From DATFWC01 sp963777755 (lineage in GTDB: Bacteria > Pseudomonadota > Alphaproteobacteria > Rhizobiales > Xanthobacteraceae): DNA of 64,000 nucleotides. How positions within the stretch are numbered: position 1 is the stretch's first letter; every line of letters begins with the position of its first letter. Positions 43,663 to 52,368 of this stretch are shown one piece after another. The notes under the pieces are model-generated. The model was not told where the DNA came from. It searched no databases and saw only the letters and a list, made by a program, of their open reading frames with translations. A program made the position numbers and the translations under genes. The DNA lies in assembly GCA_963777755.1 (NCBI GenBank), contig CAVZSC010000043.1:1-64000 (forward strand), read 5' to 3'.

Positions 43663-44045
43663 TGGAATGGGGGAGAACTGTTGCGCGGCTGATCGGGGCG
43701 TTGGCGCTCACAGCCGCGACCGGCGCCGCGTATGCCGAAGGCGATGCCGCGCGGGGCGAGCAGAAATACGAGGACTGCGTCGCCTGTCATCTCAAGGACC
43801 GCAATTCCAACGGGCTCGGGCCGAGCCTCTATGGCGTGCTCGGGCGCAAGGCCGGCGAGCGCGAGGATTTCCGCTACTCGCCGGCCATGCGGCGCAGCGG
43901 CATCACCTGGACGCCGCAGTCGCTCGACACGTTCGTCGCCGATCCGCAGGCCGCGGTCCCCGCCAATCGCATGCCGTACGGCGGCATGCCGGACGCGGGG
44001 GACCGGGCGGATTTGATTGCGTACCTGCAGAAGACGTTTCAATGA
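43659..44045 (+). CDS. Single-heme c-type cytochrome of the dehydrogenase operon
   Basis: A 128-residue exported cytochrome c. Signal peptide to AAYAEG, heme site CVACH with Cys40, Cys43 and His44, GPSLYGVLGRKAGE typical of class I cytochromes, and a distal Met in NRMPYGGMPD. It starts inside the flavoprotein stop (ATGA), so it is the likely electron acceptor of the dehydrogenase. Classical three-subunit sugar dehydrogenases use a much larger triheme subunit; here it is replaced by a small single-heme protein. Confidence 0.9.
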   Translation: MMEWGRTVARLIGALALTAATGAAYAEGDAARGEQKYEDCVACHLKDRNSNGLGPSLYGVLGRKAGEREDFRYSPAMRRSGITWTPQSLDTFVADPQAAVPANRMPYGGMPDAGDRADLIAYLQKTFQ

Positions 44046-44081
44046 TAAAGCTGCTTTGACCATGCACTGAAAATTGGACCG

Positions 44082-44828
44082 TCATCCTTGTAAGTCACGG
44101 GCCAGGGCGGCGATCTTGCCGACGTTCTTGAGGACGTGGGCGCGCACGATCTGCTCGAGGTTGTCGGGGTCGCCGCGGCGTACCGCCGTGATGATCTTGC
44201 GATGCTCGAGCCCGACAATCTCGAGCTCGCCGCTGTTGGCATAGTACGCGCGGTAATACGGGCGCAGCATCACCCGCATGCGCTCGGTCTGCCGCATCAG
44301 CAGCGGGCGATTGCTGGTCGCGGTGAGATAGTTGTGAAAGTCGTCGTGATAGAACATCCATGCGACCAGGTCGCTGAATGAGCGCTCCATGCGGTGCATC
44401 AGCTCGCCGAGCTCGTAGAGGCCGTCGTCGTCGAAATTGGGCAGCGCCAGCCGCGCCGCCAGCCCTTCCAGCGCGGCGCGCATCTCGATGAGCTGCACCA
44501 CCTCGTCCCGGCTGTATTCGGCGACCGATGCGCCGCGGTTGGTGAAGATCGTCACCGCGCCGTCGCCCTCGAGCCGGCGCAATGCGTCGCGCACCGGCAT
44601 GCGGCTCACCCCCAAGGCTTCCGCGACCGCTTCCGCCGGGACCCGCATGCCAGGCGTGAGCTCCCCGGCCATGATCCGCTGCAGGATGTAGTTGTAGGCC
44701 TGCTCGACCGGCGACTGGGTCTTGTCGAAGGCGTGTCCCAGCCGGCTTGCAGCGACCACCCGCGAGCGCAGGCGAGGGGACACGGCGACGGGCTTTTCGC
44801 GCACGTTCAGGCGTTGGGTCCGAGACAC
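44082..44828 (-). CDS. GntR-family regulator (FCD type)
   Basis: A 248-residue transcription factor. Winged helix at about 45-105 (AEALGVSRMPVRDALRRLE), then an all-helical FCD ligand domain with the metal-site pattern (DFHNYLTATSNRPLL and later VGLEHRKIITAVRRGD). FadR/FCD members usually repress catabolic or transport operons and are released by a metabolite. The frame starts with GTG at 44828, inside the end of the M20 gene upstream; a later start is possible because the first ~35 residues are unusual. Likely target: the M20/transport genes beside it. Confidence 0.88.
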   Translation of the reverse strand: MSRTQRLNVREKPVAVSPRLRSRVVAASRLGHAFDKTQSPVEQAYNYILQRIMAGELTPGMRVPAEAVAEALGVSRMPVRDALRRLEGDGAVTIFTNRGASVAEYSRDEVVQLIEMRAALEGLAARLALPNFDDDGLYELGELMHRMERSFSDLVAWMFYHDDFHNYLTATSNRPLLMRQTERMRVMLRPYYRAYYANSGELEIVGLEHRKIITAVRRGDPDNLEQIVRAHVLKNVGKIAALARDLQG

Positions 44829-45982
44829 TGGTCGATGATCCCATGATAGACGTGAGCCATGGCGACGAGATCGTCGACGAGGACCTGTTCCTCGTCGGAA
44901 TGGAACTGGTCGACCTCGCCCGGTCCGAGCATGACGGCTTCGATTCCCTTGCGGCCGAAATAGCCTGCATCCAGCGCGAAATTACAGTGGAACGGGTCGG
45001 GCGCCCCGCGGCCGGCGCGCGCGAAGGCGCCGCGCAGGCGGCTGAACAAGGGCCCGTCGAGGCGGATTTCGTTGGGATACATGACGGGGCCGCGCGTCCA
45101 CTCGGCCGTCCACGGCGGCTCCACGACGACGGCGCGGCGGATCGCATGGTAGGCGGCCTCCGGGTCTTCGCCGGGCAGGAGACGCCGGTCGAAGGTGAGC
45201 CGCACCCGGTCGGGCACGGTGTGGGTCGCCCTCGGCGCGCTCTCGATCGCCGTCGCCGTGAGCGTCGCCGGGCCGAAAGCCGGGTGGCTCGCCACCTTCA
45301 AGTCCAGGCCGTCCAGCTGGTCGAGGACGCGCCGCGCTCCGTCGATCGCGTTGATGCCGTTCCACGGCGCGGAGCTGTGCGCAGCCTTGCCCTTGACCAC
45401 TATGTCAAAGTCGATCCGCCCCTTGTTGCCGACGGCGACCCGGTTGCCGGTGCCGATACAGACGATCACGAAGTCCGGATCGGCCTTGACCGCGCGCATG
45501 ATGCTGTCGACCGCGTCGTGGCGTCCGGTTTCTCCGGCCGTGGTGAGGGCGAAGATCAACCGTCCGGTCAGCCTGTGGCTGCTCGCGCGCGCGGCCCCCA
45601 GCGCGCCGAGCGCAGCGGCCAGCGCGGTCTTCTGCTCGGCCACCCCGCGCCCGCGCACCGTCTTGCCGCGCGGCGTATCGATCACCGCGGCCGAGAAGGG
45701 ATCCGTCATGCGGGCGGCCGGATGGGTCATCGCGTAGGTGACAAACAGGAGCGACTGCCCGCTCGCTTTCGGCCCCAGCTCGGCGATCAGGTTGCCCATC
45801 GGGTCGTAACGAAAAGGGACGGACATCTCGGCCAGGATCGGCGCGACGCTGTCGCGGATGAACGCCACAACCTGCGGGTCTTGTTCCTGCAATTCGGTCT
45901 GCTGGCTCGGGTGGCGGACGAAGCGCTGCAGCCAGCCGGTCAACGTGTCTTCGGCCAGGTAGCCGGCCGTCATTGCATCCAT
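44807..45982 (-). CDS. M20-family peptidase-like protein with altered metal ligands
   Basis: A 391-residue cytosolic protein with the M20/M28 amidohydrolase layout: catalytic part, dimerisation domain (KGKAAHSSAPWNGINAIDGA) and terminal FHSDEEQV. The usual ligands are degenerate. Where M20 enzymes have G-H-x-D it reads YAMTHPAARM; GRG-x-x-D is GRGVAEQK; the usual E-E pair reads AGETG. The late His and Glu remain. It may be a divergent subgroup with altered metal use, or a non-peptidase. Start at 45982 or 45973. It overlaps the GntR gene by 22 bases and is divergent from the receptor gene at 46106. Confidence 0.75.
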   Translation of the reverse strand: MDAMTAGYLAEDTLTGWLQRFVRHPSQQTELQEQDPQVVAFIRDSVAPILAEMSVPFRYDPMGNLIAELGPKASGQSLLFVTYAMTHPAARMTDPFSAAVIDTPRGKTVRGRGVAEQKTALAAALGALGAARASSHRLTGRLIFALTTAGETGRHDAVDSIMRAVKADPDFVIVCIGTGNRVAVGNKGRIDFDIVVKGKAAHSSAPWNGINAIDGARRVLDQLDGLDLKVASHPAFGPATLTATAIESAPRATHTVPDRVRLTFDRRLLPGEDPEAAYHAIRRAVVVEPPWTAEWTRGPVMYPNEIRLDGPLFSRLRGAFARAGRGAPDPFHCNFALDAGYFGRKGIEAVMLGPGEVDQFHSDEEQVLVDDLVAMAHVYHGIIDQCLGPNA

Positions 45983-46105
45983 CTGTGGACCTGCCGCGAC
46001 GTTGGGCGCGCACTGCGCTAATTTTCCGCTTGCGCCGATAATTGGATACAATGATGCTCTGATGCAGATCAACCAGGCTGTCGCAGACAGGGGAGACATC
46101 GCATC

Positions 46106-47134
46106 ATGAGCGCTGGACAACATCTTTTGCAGCTTGCGGCCGCCCTGCTGCTGGTCGCGAGCCTCGGCGCGCCGGCCGCCGCGCAGTCGCCGACCAAGGT
46201 GCGGTTTCTGCTCGACTGGGCGTTCCAGGGTCAGCAGGCCGCATTCACGCTTCCGGCCGACGACGGAACGTTCGAGAAGGCCGGGCTCGCCGTCACCGTC
46301 GATCGCGGGGTCGGCTCGGGAGATACGGTGGTCAAGGTGGCGGGCGGCGCCTACGACATCGGCTACGCCGATCTCAATGCCATGATCCGTTTCAACGATC
46401 AGAATCCCGGCCAGCGGCTGATCGCCGTGTTCGTCGCCAACGACCGGGCACCAGGCGGCATCGCGACCAAGGTCGACGGCGGCATCAAGACGCCGGCGGA
46501 CCTCAACGGCAAGACGCTTGCTTCGCCTCAGGGCGACGCCAGCCGCCAGCTGTTTCCGTTCTTCGCCAAGATCAACAAGATCGACGAAAGCTCGATCAAG
46601 TGGATCAATGTGTCGCCCGAGCTGCGCGAGACCATGCTGGTCCGGGGCCAGGCGGACGCCATCAGCGGCGACGGCCCGACCGTCCTGCTGAACATGCGCG
46701 CGCTCAACGTCCCGGAGTCCGCCATCCGCATGATGCTCTTTGTCGACCACGGCATGGAGCTCTACGGCAAGGCGCTGATCGTCAAGCCCGAGTTTGCCGA
46801 AAAGAATCCCGAGGTGATCCGCAATTTCATCCGCGGCGTTGCGCACGGCATGCGCACCATGATGAGGGATCCGGATGGCGCCGTCGCGACGGTGAAGAAG
46901 CGGGACGGCCTGATCAACACGGAGATCGAAAAGGCACGGATCAAGGTGACGGCGGACTATGCGATCGTGACCGACAATGTGCGTGCCAACGGTTTCAGCC
47001 ATGTCGATCCGGCGCGGCTCGAGCGAAGCCTCAAGCAGGTGGCCGAAGGCGTCCAGCTCAAGGTCGTGCCCGCCGCGGCGGACGTCTATACGGATCGCTA
47101 TCTGCCGCCGCGCGGCGAGCTGAAGATGCAGTGA
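46106..47134 (+). CDS. ABC transporter substrate-binding protein (NMT1/SsuA-like)
   Basis: A 342-residue periplasmic receptor with a signal peptide (LLVASLGAPAAAQ) and the NMT1/THI5-like fold: KVRFLLDWAFQGQQAAF, GGAYDIGYADLNAMI, DLNGKTLASPQGDASRQLF. Relatives bind sulfonates, nitrate, pyrimidine precursors or aromatic acids. AGGGGAG precedes the ATG. The permease gene follows after 19 bases. No ATPase gene is adjacent. Shares a divergent promoter region with the M20-like gene. Confidence 0.88.
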   Translation: MSAGQHLLQLAAALLLVASLGAPAAAQSPTKVRFLLDWAFQGQQAAFTLPADDGTFEKAGLAVTVDRGVGSGDTVVKVAGGAYDIGYADLNAMIRFNDQNPGQRLIAVFVANDRAPGGIATKVDGGIKTPADLNGKTLASPQGDASRQLFPFFAKINKIDESSIKWINVSPELRETMLVRGQADAISGDGPTVLLNMRALNVPESAIRMMLFVDHGMELYGKALIVKPEFAEKNPEVIRNFIRGVAHGMRTMMRDPDGAVATVKKRDGLINTEIEKARIKVTADYAIVTDNVRANGFSHVDPARLERSLKQVAEGVQLKVVPAAADVYTDRYLPPRGELKMQ

Positions 47135-47153
47135 AAGTTTCTTGGGAAGGCGC

Positions 47154-47918
47154 ATGAGGCTTGAACGGATCCTGTTCGAAACGAGCCCGTGGCTCGCTGC
47201 CGCCTCGTTCTTCCTCGCCTGGGAGCTCGGATGCCGGCTGTTCGCGGTACCGGTGTTCATTCTCCCGGCGCCCAGCGAGGCGATCGCGGCGTTGATCGAG
47301 TTCTGGCCGGCGATCTGGCCCAATGCCAGTCACACGCTGTTCACCACGCTGCTCGGCTTCGCCATCGCGGTCGGCTTCGGGGTCGTGCTCGGCGTCGTGG
47401 TCGGCGCCTCGCCGCTCGCCTACCGGGCGCTCAATCCGCTCCTCATCGGGATCAACTCGATCCCCAAGGTGGCGATCGTTCCCATCCTGGTGCTTTGGTT
47501 CGGGATCGGGACGGTGCCGGCGGTGATCACCGCCTTCCTCACCGCCTTCTTCCCGATCTCGGTCAACGTCGCTACCGGCATCGCGACGACCGAGCCGGAG
47601 CTGCGGGACGTCCTGCGCGCGCTCGGCGCGAGCCGGTTCGATGTCCTCTACAAGGTCGGGCTGCCGCGCTCGATGCCGTATTTCTTCGCCTCGCTCAAGG
47701 TCGCCATCACGTTCGCGTTCATCGGCGCCGTCATCTCCGAGACCATCGCCTCCAACATCGGCATCGGCTACCTGATGCTCTCGGCGAGCTCCACGTTCCG
47801 GGTTCCGCTCGTGTTCGCCGGGCTCCTCGTCGTGGCGGCGATGGGGGTTGTCATGTATGCGGTCGCGGCCGTGTTCGAGCGGCGCTACACCGGCTGGGCG
47901 GTGCGGGCCGTGATGTAG
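47154..47918 (+). CDS. ABC transporter permease (SsuC/TauC-like)
   Basis: A 254-residue inner-membrane permease of the binding-protein-dependent type with about six helices. The cytoplasmic loop ELRDVLRALGASRFDVLYKV is the EAA motif that contacts the ATPase. The ATG at 47154 is preceded by GGGAAGG. It is paired with the receptor gene but no ATPase is encoded in the next 10 kb, so it must borrow one. It ends one base before the end of the convergent TPR gene. Confidence 0.9.
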   Translation: MRLERILFETSPWLAAASFFLAWELGCRLFAVPVFILPAPSEAIAALIEFWPAIWPNASHTLFTTLLGFAIAVGFGVVLGVVVGASPLAYRALNPLLIGINSIPKVAIVPILVLWFGIGTVPAVITAFLTAFFPISVNVATGIATTEPELRDVLRALGASRFDVLYKVGLPRSMPYFFASLKVAITFAFIGAVISETIASNIGIGYLMLSASSTFRVPLVFAGLLVVAAMGVVMYAVAAVFERRYTGWAVRAVM

Positions 47919-49136
47919 TCACATCAGCTTGTACGCCCGATAGAAGTCCACGATCGCGCGCCACAGGTTGCAGCGGCGCAGGTAGAGCGCGCCGCGACTG
48001 ACGTAGAGGTCCGGGTAGGCCGGCTTGAGCGCGATCGCGCGGCCATAGTCGGCGAGGGCGGCGGTGACACCGCCGTAGCGCTCGTGCGCCTGGGCGCGGT
48101 GCACGTAAAGGCTCGCGTCCTGCGCGTCGAGCGTGATGGCCATGCCGTAGTCGGCAACCGCCCGCCCGACCTCGCCCTTCAGTAGCCACACGTGGCCACG
48201 GTTGCGGTAGGCCAGCGCATGCTGGGCGGCGGGCGCCTCGTGCGCGACCGCCTGTGTGAAGTCGGCGATCGCGCGCTCGTAGTCGTCCCGGCGGTAGTAG
48301 ATGAGGCCGCGGTTGAGGTAGGCGATGGCGCAGGCGGGATCGAGGGCGATCGCCTTGTCGTAATCGAGGAGCGCGCGATCCTCGTCGCCCTTGAGCTTGT
48401 AAGCGAAGCCGCGATTGTTATGGGCGGCGGCGTTGCCCGGATCGATCGCGATGCTGGTGTCGTAGTCGGCGATGGCGCGATCGTAGTCCTTCGCGAGCTC
48501 GTAGGTGATGCCGCGATTGTTGTAGGCCGCGCCATTCCGCGGATCGATCGCGATCGCCTTGCTGTATTCCGCGATGGCGCGATCTGGATCCCGCTTTTCC
48601 CGATAGACGTTCGCGCGCCCGTAATGGGCCGCAGCCGATTGCGGATCGATGTCCAGCGCCTTGGCATAGTCCGCCAGCGCGAGCTCGTGGGCATGCCTGA
48701 GCTCGTGCACGCCGCCGCGGCTCAGGTAGGCATGGCCGTGGTCCGGCTCGAGCTCGATCACCGTGCTGAAATCGGCGATCGCGAGCTCGTGCTCGCCCGC
48801 CGCCTCGCGCGCGTGCCCGCGCAGGTAGCGCGCGTGCACCCGGTCCGGCTCGAGCGCGATGACCTTGGAGAGGTCGGCCGCGGCGAGCGCAAACTGTCCT
48901 GTCGCCAGATGGAGATAGCCGCGACTGTACAAGGCATCGACATGGGCGGGGTCGAGCGCGATGACCTTGCCGTAGTCGCGCATCGCGCGGTCGAGCTTGC
49001 CGGCCTTCTCGTAGATTTCGCCACGCACGAAATAGGCATCGGCATCGGCCGGGTTCGCCTCGATGGCGTAGTTGCACGGCGCGAGCACGCAAGCCCAGTC
49101 GGCACCGGCATCAATGACAGGAGATGGACTGGACAT
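47919..49136 (-). CDS. Tetratricopeptide-repeat protein
   Basis: A 405-residue protein made almost wholly of about eleven TPR units, each near 34 residues with the pattern AYNNRGITYELAKDYDRAIA. It has no signal peptide and no membrane segment, so it is a cytosolic protein-protein interaction scaffold. The last unit is less regular (LWRAIVDFYRAYKLM). Nothing in context identifies a partner; it is convergent with the permease gene without a spacer. Confidence 0.88.
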   Translation of the reverse strand: MSSPSPVIDAGADWACVLAPCNYAIEANPADADAYFVRGEIYEKAGKLDRAMRDYGKVIALDPAHVDALYSRGYLHLATGQFALAAADLSKVIALEPDRVHARYLRGHAREAAGEHELAIADFSTVIELEPDHGHAYLSRGGVHELRHAHELALADYAKALDIDPQSAAAHYGRANVYREKRDPDRAIAEYSKAIAIDPRNGAAYNNRGITYELAKDYDRAIADYDTSIAIDPGNAAAHNNRGFAYKLKGDEDRALLDYDKAIALDPACAIAYLNRGLIYYRRDDYERAIADFTQAVAHEAPAAQHALAYRNRGHVWLLKGEVGRAVADYGMAITLDAQDASLYVHRAQAHERYGGVTAALADYGRAIALKPAYPDLYVSRGALYLRRCNLWRAIVDFYRAYKLM

Positions 49137-49199
49137 GCTGATGCGGATTCAAGGTGGCGCGGCCGGACCATCATTGGTCGCGTGGCCGCTCCGCCCGGT

Positions 49200-50600
49200 T
49201 CACGAACGCGGCGTGCTCAGTGCCTGGCCGAGCCGGCGCGGGTCCAGCCGATCGAGGTCTCGCGCCATGGCGATGATCTCGGTGCAGACCGTATCGGGCA
49301 CGCGCCGCGACAGCTCCTCGGTGAAGCGCGCTTCGAGCTCAGTGCCTGTGAACGGGTTGCCAGCACTGCCCTTCGGAGCGGGGATGAAACGGGAGAGCTC
49401 GCGGCCGTCGAGCAACAGCACCGTGACCCGGGCGGCCGTCGAGAGCGCGCCGCTCGCTGCCTCGACTTCGTCGTCGAGATCGATCGCGGTGCGGTCCTCG
49501 AGCGCGAACAGGCGGCGGTCGGCAAGCCCCTGCTGGTAGTCGGCGACTGCCAAGGTCGCCGGCTGGTCCGGCGCGAGCGGGATTCCTGCCGCGAGCGCGA
49601 CACTGAACGGCAGGCACATCTGCGCCGCCTGCAGGTCGACCGGATGCGGGTTGGTCAGGCGGCCCTGGATGACGCGGGGGATGCCGAGCCGCATGGCGGC
49701 AATATCGTCGAGCGCGAAGCTGTGCTCGGCTCGCAGCGCCAGCATGGCGTCGATGCCGGCGGCGACGCGCGCCGCCGCGGCATGCGACTTCACCAGCACG
49801 TCCATCAGGTGGAAGTGCTGGCCGAGCCCGTCCGTGATGATTTCCGGGTTCCATCCGTCGGCGTAGGCGCGCGCGAAGCCGCCGGCGCCTTCGATCATGT
49901 CGGCCGGCCCGGCGAAACCCTGCTGGGTCAGAAGGGCGGCGGCGACCCCGCACTGGGCTGCATGCGCGGCCTGGATGCGCTTGCCCGACGCGCCGGAATA
50001 GTAGAACTGGGCGACGCCGCTCGAATAGGAGCCGGCGAGGCCGATCGCATCCTGGATGCGCCGGTCGGCCTCGTGGCTGCCGAACAGCAGGCGCCCGGCG
50101 GCGGCCGCCGTGCCGAACACGTTGCAGGTGCCGGTGCTCTGGAACCCACGCCCGAAGTGGCTCGGCTGCAGGGCAAGGCCGATGCGGATGGTGGTCTCGT
50201 AGCCGGCCGCGACGGCGGCGACGACCTCGCGGCCGGCGGCGCCGACGTGCTCGGCGGTCGCGAGCGCTGCCGACCAGGCGGCGACGCCGGGGTGCAGCAT
50301 CGCGCCAACGTGGGTGTCGTCGGCATCGAAGCTGGAGCCGAAGGTGACGTTGAGGAAGGTCGCATGCTGGGGGTTGAGCCGTTCCGCGGCGAACAGGACG
50401 TGCGACGTCCCCGCCTTGCCGACTGCGTCGACGTAGGAGCGCGCCCAGCCGCTCCACGGCAGCCGCGCGCCGATGGAGCAGACCCGCAGATGGTCGAGCA
50501 GCAGGTACCCAAGCTTCCGCCGAACCGCGTCGGGCAAAGTATCTGAATCCAGGTTGGCAGCAAACGCCGACAAGGCGTTGGTTGGATTTAGTTTTGTCAC
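49200..50600 (-). CDS. MmgE/PrpD family protein
   Basis: A 466-residue protein of the MmgE/PrpD family (2-methylcitrate dehydratase, cis-aconitate decarboxylase, iminodisuccinate epimerase). Seen: LGYLLLDHLRVCSIGARLPWSG, FGSSFDADDTHVGAMLHPG with the Asp-Asp-x-His active-site motif, and HAAQCGVAAALLTQQGF. The start is a GTG at 50600 that overlaps the stop of the Bug receptor gene (GTGA), so the two are coupled. Probably dehydrates or isomerises an imported tricarboxylate-like acid; substrate not predictable. Confidence 0.85.
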   Translation of the reverse strand: MTKLNPTNALSAFAANLDSDTLPDAVRRKLGYLLLDHLRVCSIGARLPWSGWARSYVDAVGKAGTSHVLFAAERLNPQHATFLNVTFGSSFDADDTHVGAMLHPGVAAWSAALATAEHVGAAGREVVAAVAAGYETTIRIGLALQPSHFGRGFQSTGTCNVFGTAAAAGRLLFGSHEADRRIQDAIGLAGSYSSGVAQFYYSGASGKRIQAAHAAQCGVAAALLTQQGFAGPADMIEGAGGFARAYADGWNPEIITDGLGQHFHLMDVLVKSHAAAARVAAGIDAMLALRAEHSFALDDIAAMRLGIPRVIQGRLTNPHPVDLQAAQMCLPFSVALAAGIPLAPDQPATLAVADYQQGLADRRLFALEDRTAIDLDDEVEAASGALSTAARVTVLLLDGRELSRFIPAPKGSAGNPFTGTELEARFTEELSRRVPDTVCTEIIAMARDLDRLDPRRLGQALSTPRS

Positions 50601-51574
50601 TTCTGACCCTTGAACAGGTCGGCCAGCTTGCCGTATTTCGCGTAGTCGGCCTCGATGATCTGGCGGAATGCGTCCGGCCGGCTCACCACGATCTCCGAGC
50701 CGCTGTTCGTGAGGTTGTCGACGATCGCGCGCTCCTGCATGGCGGCGCTCACCGCGGTCCACAGCTTGTCGATCGTCGGCTGCGGCGTGCCGGCGGGCGC
50801 GAGCAGGCCGATCCAGGAGGACGCCTCGTAGCCCGGCACGGATTCGGCCACCGTCGGCACCTCGGGTAGCGCCGGTGAGCGCTCCTTGCCGCCGACCGCC
50901 AGGGCTTTCAGCGTCCCCTCGCGGATGTGTGAGATCAGCCCGGCCGCAAACCCCCACATGGCGCCGACCTGATTGGCGATGACCGCCGGGATCGCCGCCC
51001 CGGTGCCGGGAAACGGCACGTGCACGATGTCGACGCCCGCCATGCGGTTGAAGATTTCCCCCGCCAGGTGGTTCGGCCCGCCGACGCCTGAAGATGCATA
51101 GAACAGCTGCCCGGGCTTGGCGCGCGCGAGCGCGATGTACTCCTTGAGGGAATTCACCGGCAGCGACGGGTGCACCACCAGGATCACCGTGTTGCGCGTC
51201 AGCAGCGAGATCGGCGCGAAGTCCCGTAGCGGGTCGTAGCCGATCGCCTGGCCGATATGCGGCGCGATGACGAGCGAGGATTCGGTCGTCGTCAGCAGCG
51301 TATGGCCGTCGGCTTCCGCTTTCGCCACCACGCCGGCGCCGATCCGCCCGGCGGCTCCCGCGCGGTTTTCGACGAAGAACGATTGCCCGAGCGACCGCTG
51401 CAGCTGCGGGGAGAGCAGGCGCGAGACGATATCGGCGCCGCCGCCGGGCGCGAAGGGCACGAGGATGCGCACCGGCCGGTTGGGGTAGGTGACCTGGGCG
51501 AGCACCCGCCCCGGGGCGAGCAGCGCCAATCCCACTGCGCGCAGGAGCGCCCGGCGCGTCGCACGATTGCTCAT
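50597..51574 (-). CDS. Bug/TctC-family solute receptor
   Basis: A 325-residue periplasmic receptor of the tripartite tricarboxylate (Bug) family. Signal segment RRALLRAVGLALLAPGRVLA, then VRILVPFAPGGGADIVSRLL, FFVENRAGAAGRIGAG and LFYASSGVGGPNHLAGEIF, which form the carboxylate-gripping loops. No TctA or TctB permease gene is in the window, as is usual for this expanded family. It overlaps both the hydrolase gene upstream and the PrpD-like gene downstream by four bases, so the three are translated as a unit. Confidence 0.9.
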   Translation of the reverse strand: MSNRATRRALLRAVGLALLAPGRVLAQVTYPNRPVRILVPFAPGGGADIVSRLLSPQLQRSLGQSFFVENRAGAAGRIGAGVVAKAEADGHTLLTTTESSLVIAPHIGQAIGYDPLRDFAPISLLTRNTVILVVHPSLPVNSLKEYIALARAKPGQLFYASSGVGGPNHLAGEIFNRMAGVDIVHVPFPGTGAAIPAVIANQVGAMWGFAAGLISHIREGTLKALAVGGKERSPALPEVPTVAESVPGYEASSWIGLLAPAGTPQPTIDKLWTAVSAAMQERAIVDNLTNSGSEIVVSRPDAFRQIIEADYAKYGKLADLFKGQK

Positions 51575-52359
51575 GAGTTCGCCTCGATGAAGGTGAGCGC
51601 ATGTTGCGCGCACAGGTCCGGCTCGACCGCCGCGATATGATAGCTGTCGCCGGGCAGCACGGTCACGCGCGCATTGGGAAACCGCCGCGCGTACTGCTCG
51701 ACGGCCGCGACCGATTGCAGGCCGCTCTCCTGCGTGGTGACGATCAGGGTGGGAGCGGTGATACGCGACAACAGCGGCTCGAGCTCCATGTCGATGCGGG
51801 AGGCGGAGGCAGAGAGCGCGGCGCGCGCGCTCGCCTTGCCCATGAGCTCGTCGGTCCACCACCGGATCTGCGCCGTGGACGCCGCGCTGCCGAGCCGTGC
51901 CCGCATGGTCTCGGCAGCCCATTGGCGAACCCCCTTGTGGCGGATCAGGTCGGCGTTGCCGGTGCCGCTGCCGCGCACCGGCGAGCCGAACAGGCACAGC
52001 GATCGCAGCCGCTGCGGATGCTCGGCCGCGTACAGCATCGCGACCGAGCCGCCGTACTTGGCGCCGATCAGGTGACACTGCTCGATGCCCAGGGCATCGA
52101 GAAACAGCCGAAGATCGCCGGCGAGCTCGCCCGCGCTCCAACCGTAGCCTTCGGGCTCCGGGGAGGCGCCGAAGCCCGGAAGGTCGGGGCGCACCACGCG
52201 GTAGCGGCCGGCGAGATGCGGAACCCATTGGCTCCAGGCGCGCGAGGATTCCGAGTTGCCGTGGACCATCACCACGGTCTGCGGCGTGGTCCATGGCGGG
52301 CCGAACCAATGGTCCGCGTAGGCCATCGACACGCCCGGCCTGACCTCCGCCCTATGCAT
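51571..52359 (-). CDS. Alpha/beta-hydrolase fold protein with Lys in the nucleophile position
   Basis: A 262-residue cytosolic protein with the alpha/beta-hydrolase core: VVMVHGNSESSRAWSQW, RPDLPGFGASPEP, and a catalytic His in GDSYHIAAVEP. The nucleophile elbow, normally G-x-S-x-G, reads LIGAKYGGSVAM, with Lys in place of Ser, so ordinary esterase chemistry is not expected. Cofactor-independent lyases or dioxygenases of this fold also tolerate changes at this position. It sits between two Bug receptor genes, nine bases after the previous gene. Confidence 0.82.
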   Translation of the reverse strand: MHRAEVRPGVSMAYADHWFGPPWTTPQTVVMVHGNSESSRAWSQWVPHLAGRYRVVRPDLPGFGASPEPEGYGWSAGELAGDLRLFLDALGIEQCHLIGAKYGGSVAMLYAAEHPQRLRSLCLFGSPVRGSGTGNADLIRHKGVRQWAAETMRARLGSAASTAQIRWWTDELMGKASARAALSASASRIDMELEPLLSRITAPTLIVTTQESGLQSVAAVEQYARRFPNARVTVLPGDSYHIAAVEPDLCAQHALTFIEANS

Positions 52360-52368
52360 CGCCGATGC

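Noticed and set aside
44807..47323. An 838-residue protein extending the M20-like gene upstream
   Set aside because: The extension is antisense to the receptor and permease genes at 46106-47918 and has no family features.
49200..51602. An 800-residue fusion of a Bug receptor with the PrpD-like protein
   Set aside because: The frame upstream of 50600 is an out-of-frame reading of the Bug gene; the true Bug frame ends in the GTGA overlap, so these are two coupled genes.
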